Made by a program: the position numbers and the translations under genes
Notes under the pieces: model-generated
What the model saw: only the letters and a program-made list of their open reading frames with translations
The model's database searches: none
What the model was told of the DNA's origin: nothing
In this document: positions 1 through 8,803 of the stretch, one piece after another
How positions within the stretch are numbered: the stretch's first letter is position 1
Layout of the letters: each line of letters begins with the position of its first letter
DNA from: Rhodocollybia butyracea
Taxonomy: Eukaryota > Basidiomycota > Agaricomycetes > Agaricales > Omphalotaceae
Reading direction: 5' to 3'
DNA: 20,266 bases
NCBI GenBank assembly: GCA_015501585.1
Contig: JADNRY010000970.1
Location: 1 to 20,266 of the forward strand

Positions 1-371
1 TCCATTAGCCGCATGATTACCGTCATTCGCAGCTGGAAGGACTTCGACAGAATTGTTTTGTACTCACCACTCTCAGAATGCTTGGTTATATCTGTATCGT
101 ACTAGATTATGAACCTAAGCTTATCTTGTGAGCTTTCTCTCCGTCTTCCAAACGTTTAGAAAATTCAAAATGCTCGACATTCAATATTTTCGAAGGTAGT
201 AAAACCGATGGATGTTCCGGATACGGATACTTAAGTCATCGATCTATTGAGTAAACGGCCTTTCCGAGTCAAAAACTGGCCAGTAACCAGTTCATGCAAG
301 GCCAGAAAGAAATAGAAGGATAGTATCTTCGCCCTTTTGATTTATCAAGTTTCCTATGTTATCTGGGGACT
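1..371. other. no gene recognised at the left edge
   Basis: No open frame with splice signals or family resemblance is visible. The string around 96-108 (tatcgtactagat) recurs near 20066-20078 downstream of the third dehydrogenase copy, which suggests this edge belongs to the downstream flank of a further cassette lying left of the window. Confidence 0.4.
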
Positions 372-683
372 TAAGGCTCACAGCCACAAGCCCGGTCAAC
401 TATGGTATGTAGCCAGCCCACAAGCGTTTACCGCGATCATGCTATCTTTGATTTTCCGACTCGGCATCTATAAAAGTCTTCTACTTACTCACTACGTGCC
501 TCACGGGTCAATCCTGGCAATAGCGTTGATGATCTCGTCCCAGCTGTGGCGGATATGTCGCTAGCGCAGTGACTCTCAGACTCAGAAGCATCCGCACTTT
601 CTTAACGAGGATAAAAGCGGGTTGTTAGCTCCGTTAAGTGAACTTAGGCAGCGCACAGGCGCTTCGCTCCGCCCCAGTTTGAA
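372..683 (+). repeat. dehydrogenase-downstream repeat, copy a
   Basis: This block matches 3009-3290 (copy b) and 20089-20266 (copy c), where it lies a few hundred bases after a dehydrogenase gene. Shared landmarks are gctcacagccaYaag, gcgtttaccgRcgatcatg, tYttgattttccga and gcggatRtgtc-ctagcgcag. No dehydrogenase precedes copy a inside the window, so another cassette probably lies, or once lay, to the left. Positions 507-572 hold a decayed open frame shared with the other two copies; here it ends in TGA at 570-572. Confidence 0.7.
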
Positions 684-1188
684 GATGAATTTCGGGAGAT
701 GGTGGAGGAGAGGCACGGCTAACACTGACACCGACTAGTCGAATCTTGAGGATCCATTCAAATACGAGGAGATGATGAAGAAAATAAAGTAACCTTGACC
801 GTTGGATTTCTACTTTATCTTATCCAATGTTACGCTGCTTTCCAACGCAAATTTCGTCGGAAGTTGAAGCGCCTCCTGCATTCCTTCAGTGTTTGCAGAG
901 ACTCCAAACTCGAAATTCAGTCGCTGGACCGCGTGTGGGATACAATTGACAGACATGGTGACAGACAGAACGAATTCAACGAACGTCGAAGTTCTATGTG
1001 GGCGGCAGCCGTATGCGTAACTCAAGCCGGTACATAAGTCACGGGAATCGAGTCAACGGACAGTAAACGGACATATGAATACGGAACCAGTTCTCCGCCA
1101 GCTAAAGTTGACAATTCTACATCTCATCTCTGCTGACTGGCAAGACGCGTCGTCATTATAATAATATGCATACTTATGTAGATTATAT

Positions 1189-1249
1189 GGACATTGCACG
1201 GAGACATTATGAAAAATCGACGAGTAATGGGAAATACTCCGTATAAAAA
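1189..1249 (+). promoter_or_regulatory. core promoter of AAD copy 1
   Basis: A block containing attgcacggagacattatgaa is conserved upstream of all three dehydrogenase copies. It is followed by a TATA box (tataaaaa, 1242-1249). The TATA box starts 59 bases before the ATG in all three copies, which fixes the real start codon at 1301 and argues against the upstream ATG at 1194, which lies before the TATA box. Confidence 0.6.
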
Positions 1250-1300
1250 TCGAGTTTTATTTCCAAGGTTCTACAATTCGACCACATATCTTGCATTATC

Positions 1301-2727
1301 ATGTCTTTCTGGAAACCTGCACCTACACCCCCACGAAGCTTGGTGTCCTTCGAGCACTCTCACCCAACGCGGGGGTCCATGTCTCCCTTTTTGTCTGGGC
1401 GCAATGAGCATTGGAGATAAATGGACCCATATGATGGGTTCTATGGATAAAGAAGCGAGTTTCAAGCTCCTCGATGCCTACTTTGATATGGGAGGAAATT
1501 TCATCGACACGGCCAATGGATATCAGGATGAGTCTTCGGAAGAGTTCATTGGTGAATGGATGGAAAAACGAGGCATTAGAGACCAGCTCGTTATTGCTAC
1601 GAAGGTATGTCTTTTAGTTTTGGCTATCTTACATCTGGCGATCCCTGATCTCACCATACTAACAGTACACGACAAACTTCAAACGCGGTGACAATTCAAT
1701 CGTGCAAAAGGCCAACTACACCGGAAATAACGTTAAATCGATGCACATTAGCGTGGAGGCTAGTTTGAAAAAGCTCCGTACCGGTTACATAGATCTATTT
1801 TATGTGCATTGGTGGGACTACGAAACCTCGATCAAAGAGGTTATGGATGGCTTGCACTCGCTCGTAATGCAGGGTAAAGTCCTTTACCTCGTGAGTAACG
1901 TGTTACTCAGCACATCATATTCCTAACATTGTAGTTAGGGAATTTCCGATACTCCCGCATGGGTCGTGGCTCAAGCTAATGAGTACGCTCGACTCACTGG
2001 TAAAACCCCGTTCTCGGTTTACCAGGGGCTGTGGAACGTCCTTGACCGGTCCTTCGAACGCGAAATCATTCCTATGGCCCGTTCGCAAGGTATTTCAATA
2101 TAAAAAGCTCTATTTGAAGCTGGCTGAATATTGCTCATAAGGTTTGGCCTTGGCACCTTGGGGTGTTTTAGGCGGAGGGAAATTCCGTACCGATGCAGAT
2201 GAGCAGCAGCGCAAGGAGAGCGGGGAGAATGGAAGGACGACATTGGGAGATTGGCAAAGAAGCGAAACGGAGGTAAAAGTGTCCCATGCCCTTGAGAAAG
2301 TTGCTGGTGAGGTTGGATTAGGTGATAACATCGGTGCCGGTAAGCCCCACAGCCCTTTACATCTTGTGCTTTGTACATTTCTAATTTTTAATCATCGTCT
2401 AGTTGCGATCGCATACGTGATGCAAAAGACCCCCTATGTATTTCCTATCATAGGAGGACGAAAAGTTTCCCATCTTCAAGCAAACATACAGGCGCTGAAT
2501 ATATCGCTCAATGAGAAGCAGATCCAATACTTGGAGAGCGTGATTCCCTTTGATCCAGGCTTCCCTTATAATTTCTTTGTATGTATATCTTTCTGTGAAA
2601 CGGGTGATTACAGTCCTTACTTACATTCTTTCATTAGGGGAATGGGAACAAGCCACTTCCTCAGATGCTGAACGCAATGGTGTATGAGAAAGTCCCTTCG
2701 ACTCAGCCTATCCAGCACGCGCAGTGA
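1301..2727 (+). CDS. aryl-alcohol dehydrogenase (aldo/keto reductase), copy 1, 5' end frameshifted
   Basis: Predicted NADPH-dependent aldo/keto reductase of the fungal aryl-alcohol dehydrogenase family, which interconverts aromatic aldehydes and alcohols in the cytosol. Exons: 1301-1604, 1666-1890, 1939-2089, 2142-2339, 2403-2578, 2638-2727; introns of 48-63 bases with GT-AG ends. The catalytic tetrad Asp, Tyr (FIDTANGYQ), Lys (last codon of exon 1) and His (YVHWWD) is present, as is the coenzyme-site motif IIGGRK. Exons 2-6 are in frame throughout. Exon 1 is two bases short of copy 2: one C is lost from the C-run near 1327-1332 and one base from the C/T run near 1384-1391. The natural ATG at 1301 therefore runs out of frame after about 11 codons. 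The first in-frame Met is at 1404, which would lose about 35 residues including the first barrel strand. It is either a young pseudogene, a truncated enzyme or a consensus error. Confidence 0.8.
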
Positions 2728-3008
2728 CATAGTAGTAAGTACAGATATATCAAAGCTGGATCTATCAATCCAAATTAGGCAATCATACACACATACTTAA
2801 CCTTTGAACAAGCTGATCATCATCCATGAAGCTTCGTCTGTCGTACAGTTAGTTTTTGTGTCTGTAAGAGAGCGGGAGAGCGCAGGCTCACCCGGTTTGA
2901 AAGCATCCTCTCGAGCGTAATAGATACGAATGTTCGGGATAAGGTAGGATCCCCAGGAACAAGACGAAGACGACAGAGCGTACTTCTGTAGTACACAATA
3001 TCCCATAC

Positions 3009-3290
3009 GTGGTTAGTTCGCAGCCATAAGACAACTGGTAACCTACACGCGTTTACCGGCGATCATGCTATTCTTGATTTTCCGATTTTCTACTCAACTA
3101 CATACGCTCCCATGGATCAATCCCGGCAATAGTGCCGATAAGCTCGTCCCGACTGTGGCGGATGTGTCCCTAGCGCAGTTCTCGGACTCGGATGCATCTA
3201 TACCTCGTCAGCTAGGAGAAAAGCGGTATGTCAGCCCCGTCAAGAGAAAAGGCAGCGCAGAGGCGGCGTGTCGGCTCCGCTCTGAGCTAG
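3009..3290 (+). repeat. dehydrogenase-downstream repeat, copy b
   Basis: Matches 372-683 and 20089-20266. It lies 282 bp after the AAD copy 1 stop and ends shortly before the TATA box of the Kre9/Knh1-like gene. An open frame beginning WINPGNSAD at 3113 is shared with the other two copies. It lies in the same frame as the downstream secreted-protein gene, but no splice or start evidence joins the two. Confidence 0.7.
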
Positions 3291-3321
3291 TCCGAAAATT
3301 AAAGAATAACATTTTATTAGC

Positions 3322-3409
3322 TATAAAAAGGGTCAGGCCTTCGTCTGTTATCGTCATTCTAGAACCTGTACCTGCAGTTTCAGAGACATTTTTCTTCATC
3401 TTCTTCATC
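3322..3409 (+). promoter_or_regulatory. TATA box and CT-rich leader of the Kre9/Knh1-like gene
   Basis: tataaaaa at 3322-3329 lies 88 bases before the ATG at 3410. It is followed by a pyrimidine-rich leader (ttcttcatcttcttcatc, 3391-3408) directly before the ATG, a common arrangement at fungal transcription and translation starts. Confidence 0.5.
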
Positions 3410-4024
3410 ATGTTCTCGACTTTTGTAATCCCATCTCTTCTTTTCTCGTTGGCCCAAGCCTCTCCGATGCTCTTATTTCGAACCGTATTCGACCCACCAG
3501 TCACAAGCCCCAATGCTTCAACTGTATGGACCGTTGGCGAGACGGTTACCGCTACTTGGTGTGTTTTTTCTGGGTATCGCCCCGAGTGCTGCCTAAAGTC
3601 CTTTATTCAAAGGGATACTTCGAGTCTTCCCCCGGCTAATGAGATTCCAAATGTTTTTGGAGAACTCACCTTGGGCTTCGATCCCGTAGGTACTGATTCG
3701 GAAAATCCCATTCTTAGTATGTGTTACCGTCTTACTATCTAAAACTGCTTGCTGATCACAGCTCATGGCAGGTTTGGCTTCGGGCTTTTTGCTCAGTGCT
3801 GGGAATGTCAGCTTCGTTGTTCCCTCTGTTGAGACCAGGAATGATTACCTCGTCATCTGTAAGTTTCTTGTTGACTCCAAGTTTAAAAAACATTACTTAC
3901 AGTTGATACAAAGTGTTTGGCGACAGTGGTGAGTAGCATATATCCACAACCTAATGAGATCTACACTGAACACTTTTCTTTAGGTAACACCAGCCCAACC
4001 TTCACAATCGAGGGAACAGATTGA
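3410..4024 (+). CDS. small secreted Kre9/Knh1-like N-terminal domain protein
   Basis: Five exons: 3410-3558, 3613-3716, 3772-3858, 3914-3928 and 3984-4024. The four introns are 54 or 55 bases long, and all phases close to give 131 residues. The protein starts with a secretion signal (MFSTFVIPSLLFSLAQASP) and continues with a beta-sandwich-type domain containing TSPNASTVWTVGETVTATW, DTSSLPP, ASGFLLSAGNVSFVVP and ILFGDSGNTSPTFTI. This is the pattern of basidiomycete Ser/Thr-rich or GPI-anchored membrane-family proteins carrying the Kre9/Knh1-like N-terminal domain. Unlike longer members it stops just after the domain, with no Ser/Thr stalk and no GPI-type hydrophobic tail, so it is probably freely secreted. 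Exon 4 is a 15-base microexon. The first intron has no stop in frame, so retention would insert 18 residues. The family is linked to cell-wall glucan organisation; a role for this short form is inference. Confidence 0.8.
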
Positions 4025-5590
4025 TCCTATTCTGCCGATTTCTCTTACCTCTGGCTTGTAGAGTATTTCTATGTATATACAATGTATTCTTGACTTTGTA
4101 GGCTGATATCTCGCTTTATGTTCATAATGGTTTATGTTATGGATTGAGTGTGAATATGAGCAAAGCCCCTCCTGATACGATCTTATCTCAATGTTCTTCG
4201 ACCTTGACTTAATATCACTTCAACATATGCAGCCTGTGGGCCCTTCTATTGCGTTATCCACCTGCCCAAGTTCACTTTGGATACACGCCTCGGCCTGCTT
4301 CTTCGGCCACCTTGCGATCCATATATTTCCATCCAAACAATCGCAAGTACAGTAGCACCGATAGCTCGATTGGTCACTCGAAGTTTATTTTCAAAGCGAC
4401 GAGCAAAGTCCCTCTACATCCAGGGAGAATAGGATGCCGAGACCTTGTATAGCCTGTGGAAGGGGAGGTGCAGATTTGATAGAGGAAGAGGCCCGAAAGT
4501 GCGAGCACATATTCAAGAGGAGGACGAACAAGAGCCACGTTCGAACTATGACTTAGTCGTGGAAACGCAGCCGCGGATCGAGGCGGAGCTGCCATAGGTA
4601 GAAGTCGCGAGGGTAGATATACGCTGTAGGAGAAATCCACCGAGATTGACCAGAGCTATCCACCGGTAAGGACTAGGTTTTCTACGTCATTCGGACCATG
4701 AGGGGATTATTATACACTTGGCTCAGCAGCGTACGAAGATATTGGTAGACCTTAGAGGGGCGGGCCTGTGATTGAGCATTGCTAAAATAAAAAAAACTAT
4801 ACAGAGAACCACGCCGTTGAACCCCCGGCACACACAGTAGCTTGGTGAAACCAGAAGATCCAAGGACAAGAAGAACAGGAGAGCACGAGCAGTGCTTACT
4901 GATGACCGGACAGAGTGCGAGAGAGTTGAGAAAGGTTAAGCCCGAGGAACCGAGCTGACTTTTCTATTAGCTGGGAGGCACTCAAAACCATAAATCGAGC
5001 TTTATGCATAAGTAAATTTTGGGAATCCTTCGGTAAATCCGCGCAAAGTACATAGATTAATTGACTGATGACGAACGTGTCAGTCTCCAAAAGCCTGCCG
5101 CCATCCCGCGAGGATCAGCAATATCAGGCAATATCAGAGCACTATCACAAACGTCCATCAGCGATGTTTCAAGAATCTTACTCCAGGGAGTTGTTTGAGT
5201 CCCCATATGGCAAGGGTCAAAACTTTCAAGTTTCAACGGATCTTGCATGATACGAGAGCAAAAAAGCCTTAAACATTTAGGACAGATAATCCCGCAGTGT
5301 CCTCGGCATATCAGGCCATATCGTGTACGAGCTCTAGGAGACTGTCAATTCGTGAACTGTGATAGAAGTAAACGAAAATTTAAACTAAACCGATATTGTA
5401 GTATCTAAATAAAAATAAATTTGTACATTGATCGTCCATGCTAATCCCAGATAAGAATGAACAAGTCCGAAAGGAAAGTTAATACTTATTAAAATGGTAA
5501 AATCTATATCCGAAAACGCTACTTAAAATGTTCGGAGTAGATTTAATACATACTAGACGAAACTAGACGAAACCAGGACGAAAAAGCGAA
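4025..5590. other. about 1.5 kb without a recognisable gene
   Basis: Open frames of 60-90 codons occur on both strands (for example 4374-4640 minus and 5068-5250 plus), but none shows a signal peptide, domain or splice continuation that I recognise. There is an imperfect tandem caatatcag around 5118-5137. From about 5370 the sequence is AT-rich, as expected for the 3' region of the minus-strand gene ending at 5595. Confidence 0.5.
5553..5583. repeat. decamer tandem repeat
   Basis: ctagacgaaa occurs twice in a row (5553-5562, 5563-5572), followed by a variant ccaggacgaaa (5573-5583). It lies 12 bases beyond the stop codon of the minus-strand membrane protein, so within its predicted 3' UTR. 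Confidence 0.75.
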
Positions 5591-5594
5591 AGAA

Positions 5595-6770
5595 TTAGTA
5601 AGTGGGAGGAGGTACGTTATACCTCAATTCATCTACTTCCCGCCTCAGCTGGGACAGCTCTCTCGCAAGGCCCGTAGTCCGCTGCGGGGACTCGTTGGTA
5701 AAGGACTGCGACGAATCCAACGTGGGCCCAATGCTATTCGCCCCCATTCCTGTCTCCTTCGTGGGAGATCTGGAATGGACGAAGCTGCGGCTGCCCTCCG
5801 AAATGGGAGATTGGACGTTTCCAAAGTCCGAGCTAGAACGGCCAACCGATGGCGGGTTTAACACAAGAGGCGCGGACATCGCAGGGGTAGGGTTCAGCCA
5901 CACTGGTCCTGTAAACCCCTTCTCCTTCTCCGCCCTATACTGCTGGTAGTCCCTTCGTAGGTTGCGCCATAAGAGGAAGAAGACCAAGGTGGCTAGGAAG
6001 AATACACCGGCGACTACGCCCCCCGCGATGGCGCCAGTATTGGTTGACTTGGTTGAACCTGAAGAGGAAGATGATGAGAGTCCCGTGTCTGAAGCTGCGC
6101 TTGAGATGGAACTTTTTAATACTTGTTAGTAAACCCGCCATGGCGTTTCATTATCGCAGGACGAACCTGGTGACTGTTATAGTAGGCGACAACGTACTCG
6201 TCGAAACCCTGTAAACATAGCATGGCAATTAAATCACAAGTTTCGTTTATAACACACAACGTCGAAAACGTACGCAGAGGTGCTTGACGCATTAATGGGA
6301 ATGAAGAAGTTGCCGGTATAAAAAGGCAGAGTGCCGTTGCTGGATCGTTCATTAGAAAAAAGAGAGCCAAAGCGTGAGGAGGGAAATAACGAACACAGCC
6401 GTCGCCTGGATGAAATGCGGTCTTTATAATATTCAACATCAGAAGAACCAGAACGCCGAGTGCGAGAAACTCACCCGTCAACAGCAAAAGGCCAAGTCAA
6501 GGATCCCGAGGCGGAATAAGGTCCTCCAATCTTCGTCGTACTATTCTCATAGGCGTTCGAGATAACGAATGACGCTGGGTCGCCAGTTTGAGTAGTGAAG
6601 GTGATTGTCGCGGCTACACCAATAACGATTGTGGACGGAATAGTTACAGTGAGGGCATTTGCGAAGGCCAAGTGAAGTATCAAGCTGAAGCTACGCAAAA
6701 AACAGAAGGTCAGAGACACAGGATGCGCTTGGATATGGGGGGAGACTCACAGCTGCAAACACCAGAACAT
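5595..6770 (-). CDS. single-pass membrane protein with Ser/Thr-rich ectodomain
   Basis: Six exons on the minus strand: 6770-6751, 6690-6475, 6421-6395, 6339-6274, 6208-6167 and 6111-5595. Introns are 53-65 bases and all phases close, giving 295 residues. Residues 1-19 are a signal peptide (MFWCLQLFSLILHLAFANA). Then come a beta-rich stretch (LTVTIPSTIVIGVAATITF), the segment GPHFIQATAV / NGTLPFYTGNFFIP, and a Ser/Thr-rich stalk (about 107-149). A glycine-lined transmembrane helix follows at about 150-172 (GAIAGGVVAGVFFLATLVFF), and then a cytoplasmic tail of about 120 residues. The tail begins with basic residues (WRNLRRDYQQYR), carries Ser/Pro-rich sequence and ends in a short heptad-like helix (ELSQLRREVDEL) and NVPPPTY. 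The layout resembles fungal cell-wall stress sensors and the many uncharacterised type I membrane proteins of basidiomycetes. No named domain is recognised, and a sensor role is inference. The start is supported by the CT-rich leader and the splice after codon 6. Confidence 0.78.
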
Positions 6771-6830
6771 GGAGGAAGAGGAGGGAAAGCACTTCGAAGG
6801 GAAGGAAAGGGATCCTGACTCCCTTTTTGA
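6771..6830 (-). promoter_or_regulatory. CT-rich leader of the membrane-protein gene
   Basis: Read on the minus strand, the bases before the ATG at 6770 are almost all pyrimidine (ccctttccttccc, ctttccctcctcttcctcc). Such tracts commonly precede fungal start codons. An A8 run lies a little further upstream (about 6838-6845). No clear TATA box was found. Confidence 0.45.
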
Positions 6831-6986
6831 TGGAATCTTTTTTTTGATGATCACCACTTGAAACTTGAGTTTACTAACTTTAAGGAACTGGGGAGGAGGA
6901 AATGAAATCACGCTCACAAAGAAATAGCCGGGGGCCGCGCCTGGCCCGCTCCCTGCATGGCATTCGGGGCTCCCGGGTGTACGAGG

Positions 6987-7021
6987 TATGGCCTCTGTAA
7001 GCCTCTGTATGGCCTCTGTGT
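6987..7021. repeat. tandem gcctctgt repeat in the divergent promoter
   Basis: tatggcctctgta, agcctctgt and atggcctctgtgt follow each other, giving three copies of gcctctgt at roughly 10-base spacing between two divergently transcribed genes. Confidence 0.7.
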
Positions 7022-7110
7022 AACCTGGCGAGCTCTCCCAACCAAGCCAAGACAGCCCAAGACTGGTAGCAGTCCAACGAGTTGGTGTCTGTGGGTACGT
7101 GAGGAGCACA

Positions 7111-7140
7111 GGGATCAGCGGGGATCAGCAAAGATCAGCA
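7111..7140. repeat. three-copy decamer RRGATCAGCR in the divergent promoter
   Basis: gggatcagcg, gggatcagca and aagatcagca form three adjacent 10-base units. The period equals one helical turn, and the array lies 164 bases before the DUF4604 gene start, inside the 533-bp divergent intergenic region. Confidence 0.8.
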
Positions 7141-7303
7141 GTAATTTGAAAAATTCGCAAGAACGGGAAAACTGATCAGGTGGCTGCAGGGTCGCTACGC
7201 GAGCTCAACTGAATTGTAAGTCGGATGAGGCGGGTACTATGCAAGGCTTTAGCGCCATTAACTGTTTAGCGCTCTGAGCGTCTACGCCGTGTGATCTTGT
7301 CTT

Positions 7304-8060
7304 ATGCCACCTCGCTCAAAATCACCGACCAGAGCCCAGCTTTCGTCCCGCTTAGCCTACGAAAAGAAAGTTCCAAAGTTTCTGCAGAGACTGCAGAATC
7401 AAGTAAACGGAACCTCGAGGGAGGAAGATGAGCCTCGGTATTATGACGAAGATGGAAATGAATTTAATGGCCCAGAAGACGAAGCTGAGCTGGATGAATT
7501 TGGTCGGGAGCGTCGGCCGCAGCTAGATGAATTTGGCAGGGAAAGTCGTAGCAGACCGGCAATTCCTGAGAGGCCAGATGATGATCCGGGCAGCGCCGAC
7601 GAAGACTCTGCTGACGAAAAGCCACAAGTCGTCGTGTTGAAGGCTGGAAAGCATCTTAGTGAACGAGAAGCTGAGAATGAGCGGCGGAAAGGTGATCATT
7701 TTGTACGTTCATAAGTAAGTAGATTTTGTGTACTGATTATTCGACGCTGTAGAAAAAGGTCTTCCTTCATTGCCAGACCCGAATCATCCCGATGAATCAC
7801 CTACTACTGCCTCCGCCAGCAAAGAGAAAAGTACTATCAAATCTCTTTCATTCTCCTCTGGCAAACCTTCCGCTAAATCCAAAGCCAGCAACGACTTTAA
7901 CGCGCTGAAAAGAAAAGTGTTGAGCGGTGGGGATGATTCTGATGATTCACAAAGCGGAAAGGCAGCAAAGGAAGGAAAAGGACGTGGAGACGGAGGATCC
8001 AAGATGAAGAAAAAGAAAAAGGAGAAGAAAACACTGTTGAGCTTTGGGGACGATGCGTGA
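7304..8060 (+). CDS. DUF4604 (KIAA1143-like) protein
   Basis: Two exons, 7304-7691 and 7753-8060, with a 61-base intron and closed phases, giving 231 residues. The N-terminus has the family's conserved start (LAYEKKVPKFLQRLQNQ, about 17-33). The acidic middle carries the hallmark PQVVVLKAGKHLSEREAE (about 107-124), and the Lys-rich tail ends LLSFGDDA, matching the family's C-terminal LLSF motif. These three blocks are typical of fungal DUF4604 proteins and their animal relative KIAA1143; the function is not established. A short internal duplication, LDEFGRE at 63-69 and 74-80, is present. Low complexity and charge (poly-Lys KMKKKKKEKK) suggest an intrinsically disordered, probably nuclear protein (inference). 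Retention of the intron would end the protein at TAA 7712-7714, 136 residues from the start. Confidence 0.88.
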
Positions 8061-8191
8061 TATAGTTGTCGTCTCATGAGGCTAGGTCTTCTGCTTTACC
8101 GATTGAATATTCAACTTTCATCATCACACGGAAGACAAGCCTAGGACACCACCGCGATTCGCTTACTCCTCCACGATTCTTGTGTCCTGCA
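8061..8191. other. 3' flank of the DUF4604 gene
   Basis: Short spacer between the DUF4604 stop and the left direct repeat. No independent feature seen. Confidence 0.4.
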
Positions 8192-8352
8192 TTCCACGCA
8201 CTACACACCTTGACAGACGTACGGGCTTTTGATGCTGCCAGGACTTCGAGACTACACCGATCCTAAGCTTACTCAGTCTTTATTGGCCGGCTCATCGATG
8301 GACTCTCCGATTCGCTTTCACTTTCTGTACATGTCAAGATTCGCGTACATGT
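8192..8352 (+). repeat. direct repeat, left copy, flanking the AAD copy 2 cassette
   Basis: Matches 10551-10670 in direct orientation, about 2.36 kb away. The best-conserved parts are ttccacgcactacacacctt followed by gaca, then gatgctgcYaggac, and agattcgcgtacat near the right end. The repeat brackets the intact dehydrogenase cassette and does not appear around units 1 or 3. Confidence 0.75.
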
Positions 8353-8690
8353 AGAAATGGATGCATAAATACCTCTCCTCATTTCCGTACCGCGGTTCAA
8401 ATATCGAGTTGTGGTACCATTCCAATCCACGTAGACTTCGTCGTAGTAGTTCAAGTTGTCATTATTTGGAGACGAATTTTGGGGAGATGGCAGGGGAGAG
8501 ACACTGACACCGACTAGCTAGGAGTATCCAGGCAATCAGACGACGGGGGATAGAAAAGTGGCCATTGACGTTGATGCGAGGAGCGCGGTGGCCGTACGCG
8601 TAAGACAAGCCGATAAATCACGGGGTACATAAAATACGGTAAATACGGAACCGCAACTCATCTCGACCGGCAAGACGCACCGTCACTATG

Positions 8691-8752
8691 GACATTGCAC
8701 GGAGACATTACGAACAATCGAACGAGTAATGCGAAATGCATCGTTATAAAAG
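8691..8752 (+). promoter_or_regulatory. core promoter of AAD copy 2
   Basis: Conserved block gacattgcacggagacatta at 8691 and a TATA box (tataaaag, 8745-8752) starting 59 bases before the ATG at 8804, as in the other two copies. Confidence 0.65.
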
Positions 8753-8803
8753 TCGAGTTTTATTTCCAGGATCGTAAAATTCGCTCACATATCTTGCACT
8801 ATC

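Larger units (their letters stand above)
683..3290 (+). repeat. duplicated dehydrogenase cassette, unit 1
   Basis: Homology with the units at 8472-10420 and 17800-20266 starts near the motif gaYgaattt-gggagatggYRgagg (about 683) and runs through about 600 bp of 5' flank, the whole six-exon gene and about 560 bp of 3' flank. Unit 1 is closer to unit 3 than to unit 2 in the 5' flank (for example ttgaccgttggattt at 796 and 18002), in the first codons of the gene and in the 3' flank, so 1 and 3 look like the younger pair. No transposase or terminal inverted repeats were seen at the edges. Confidence 0.75.

Noticed and set aside
1194..1691. A longer dehydrogenase start at ATG 1194 giving an N-terminal extension of about 70 residues
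   Set aside because: The ATG lies upstream of the TATA box conserved at fixed spacing in all three copies, and the extra residues have no match in the family; the frame is open only by chance.
2019..2378. Antisense open frames inside exon 4 of the dehydrogenases (also 9659-9883 and 19179-19418 minus)
   Set aside because: They mirror the constrained sense codons, differ in length between copies and cross the sense introns without splice signals.
683..3290. The dehydrogenase cassette as a DNA transposon
   Set aside because: No terminal inverted repeats, transposase or short target-site duplication at the homology edges.
4535..4560. gttcgaact resembling a tRNA B box
   Set aside because: No A box at the right distance and no cloverleaf arms can be drawn around it.
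4374..4640. 88-codon minus-strand open frame
   Set aside because: No recognisable motif, signal peptide or splice continuation; length is within chance expectation for this composition.
5602..5949. 115-codon plus-strand open frame
   Set aside because: Shadow of the last exon of the minus-strand membrane-protein gene, whose frame carries the membrane helix and tail.
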